From contig JAHBMJ010002279.1 of NCBI GenBank assembly GCA_018398765.1, positions 1-20,605 of the forward strand: 20,605 nucleotides of DNA, written 5' to 3'. Within the stretch, counting starts at the first letter, position 1. Each line of letters opens with the position of its first letter. Positions 20,537 to 20,605 of this stretch are shown one piece after another. Made by a program: the position numbers and the translations under genes. The notes under the pieces were generated by a model that saw only the letters and a list, made by a program, of their open reading frames with translations, was not told where the DNA came from and searched no databases. The DNA is from Chromera velia (Eukaryota; Sar; Chromeraceae).

Positions 20537-20605
<69 letters not shown>
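20142..20605. repeat. GT dinucleotide microsatellite running off the window
   Basis: About 460 bp of GT repeat interrupted by TATG, CATG and ATGTATG variants, continuing past the window end. All ORFs here (Thr/His on minus, Val/Cys on plus) are repeat artefacts. Long alternating purine-pyrimidine DNA of this kind can adopt Z-form. Confidence 0.98.

Overview
This is eukaryotic nuclear DNA: genes are split by GT-AG introns, coding exons sit among very many simple-sequence repeats, and there is no bacterial gene packing. GC content, intron density, the CT/CTTT/GT microsatellites and the protein set fit an alveolate alga of the chromerid type (Chromera-like) or a coccidian relative. The species is inference; no marker gene fixes it.

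Three genes could be assembled exon by exon with consistent splice phases. (1) Plus strand, about 1.0-3.4 kb: an RNA-binding protein whose only folded domain is a C-terminal RRM of the CELF/Bruno RRM3 type. The RRM is split by an intron made of CT, poly-C and GT tracts. (2) Minus strand, 16.67 down to 11.12 kb: an 11-exon gene for a syntaxin-18/Ufe1/SYP81-type Qa-SNARE of the ER. It is invisible as a single ORF because most exons are 53-211 bp. (3) Plus strand, 17.75-19.95 kb: a METTL4-type MT-A70 N6-adenine methyltransferase with a DPPW motif. Genes 2 and 3 are head to head and share about 1.1 kb of upstream DNA.

Between genes 1 and 2, from 3.5 to 11.1 kb, there is no gene I can name. The stretch has long pyrimidine microsatellites (4.86-5.10 and 5.56-5.96 kb), several plus-strand exon-like pieces with good splice sites (5.11-6.16, 6.25-6.89 and 8.16-9.27 kb) that may belong to one or more unrecognised genes, and an AT-rich island at 10.2-10.65 kb. 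The window ends in about 460 bp of nearly pure GT repeat.

The three named genes are not a pathway: they act in mRNA binding, ER membrane fusion and nucleic-acid methylation. The main interest is in gene structure. A 274-base stretch of minisatellite with no AG on the sense strand lies inside the SNARE-motif intron, tandem GTCA donors open a METTL4 intron, and a C30 tract lies inside the RRM intron.
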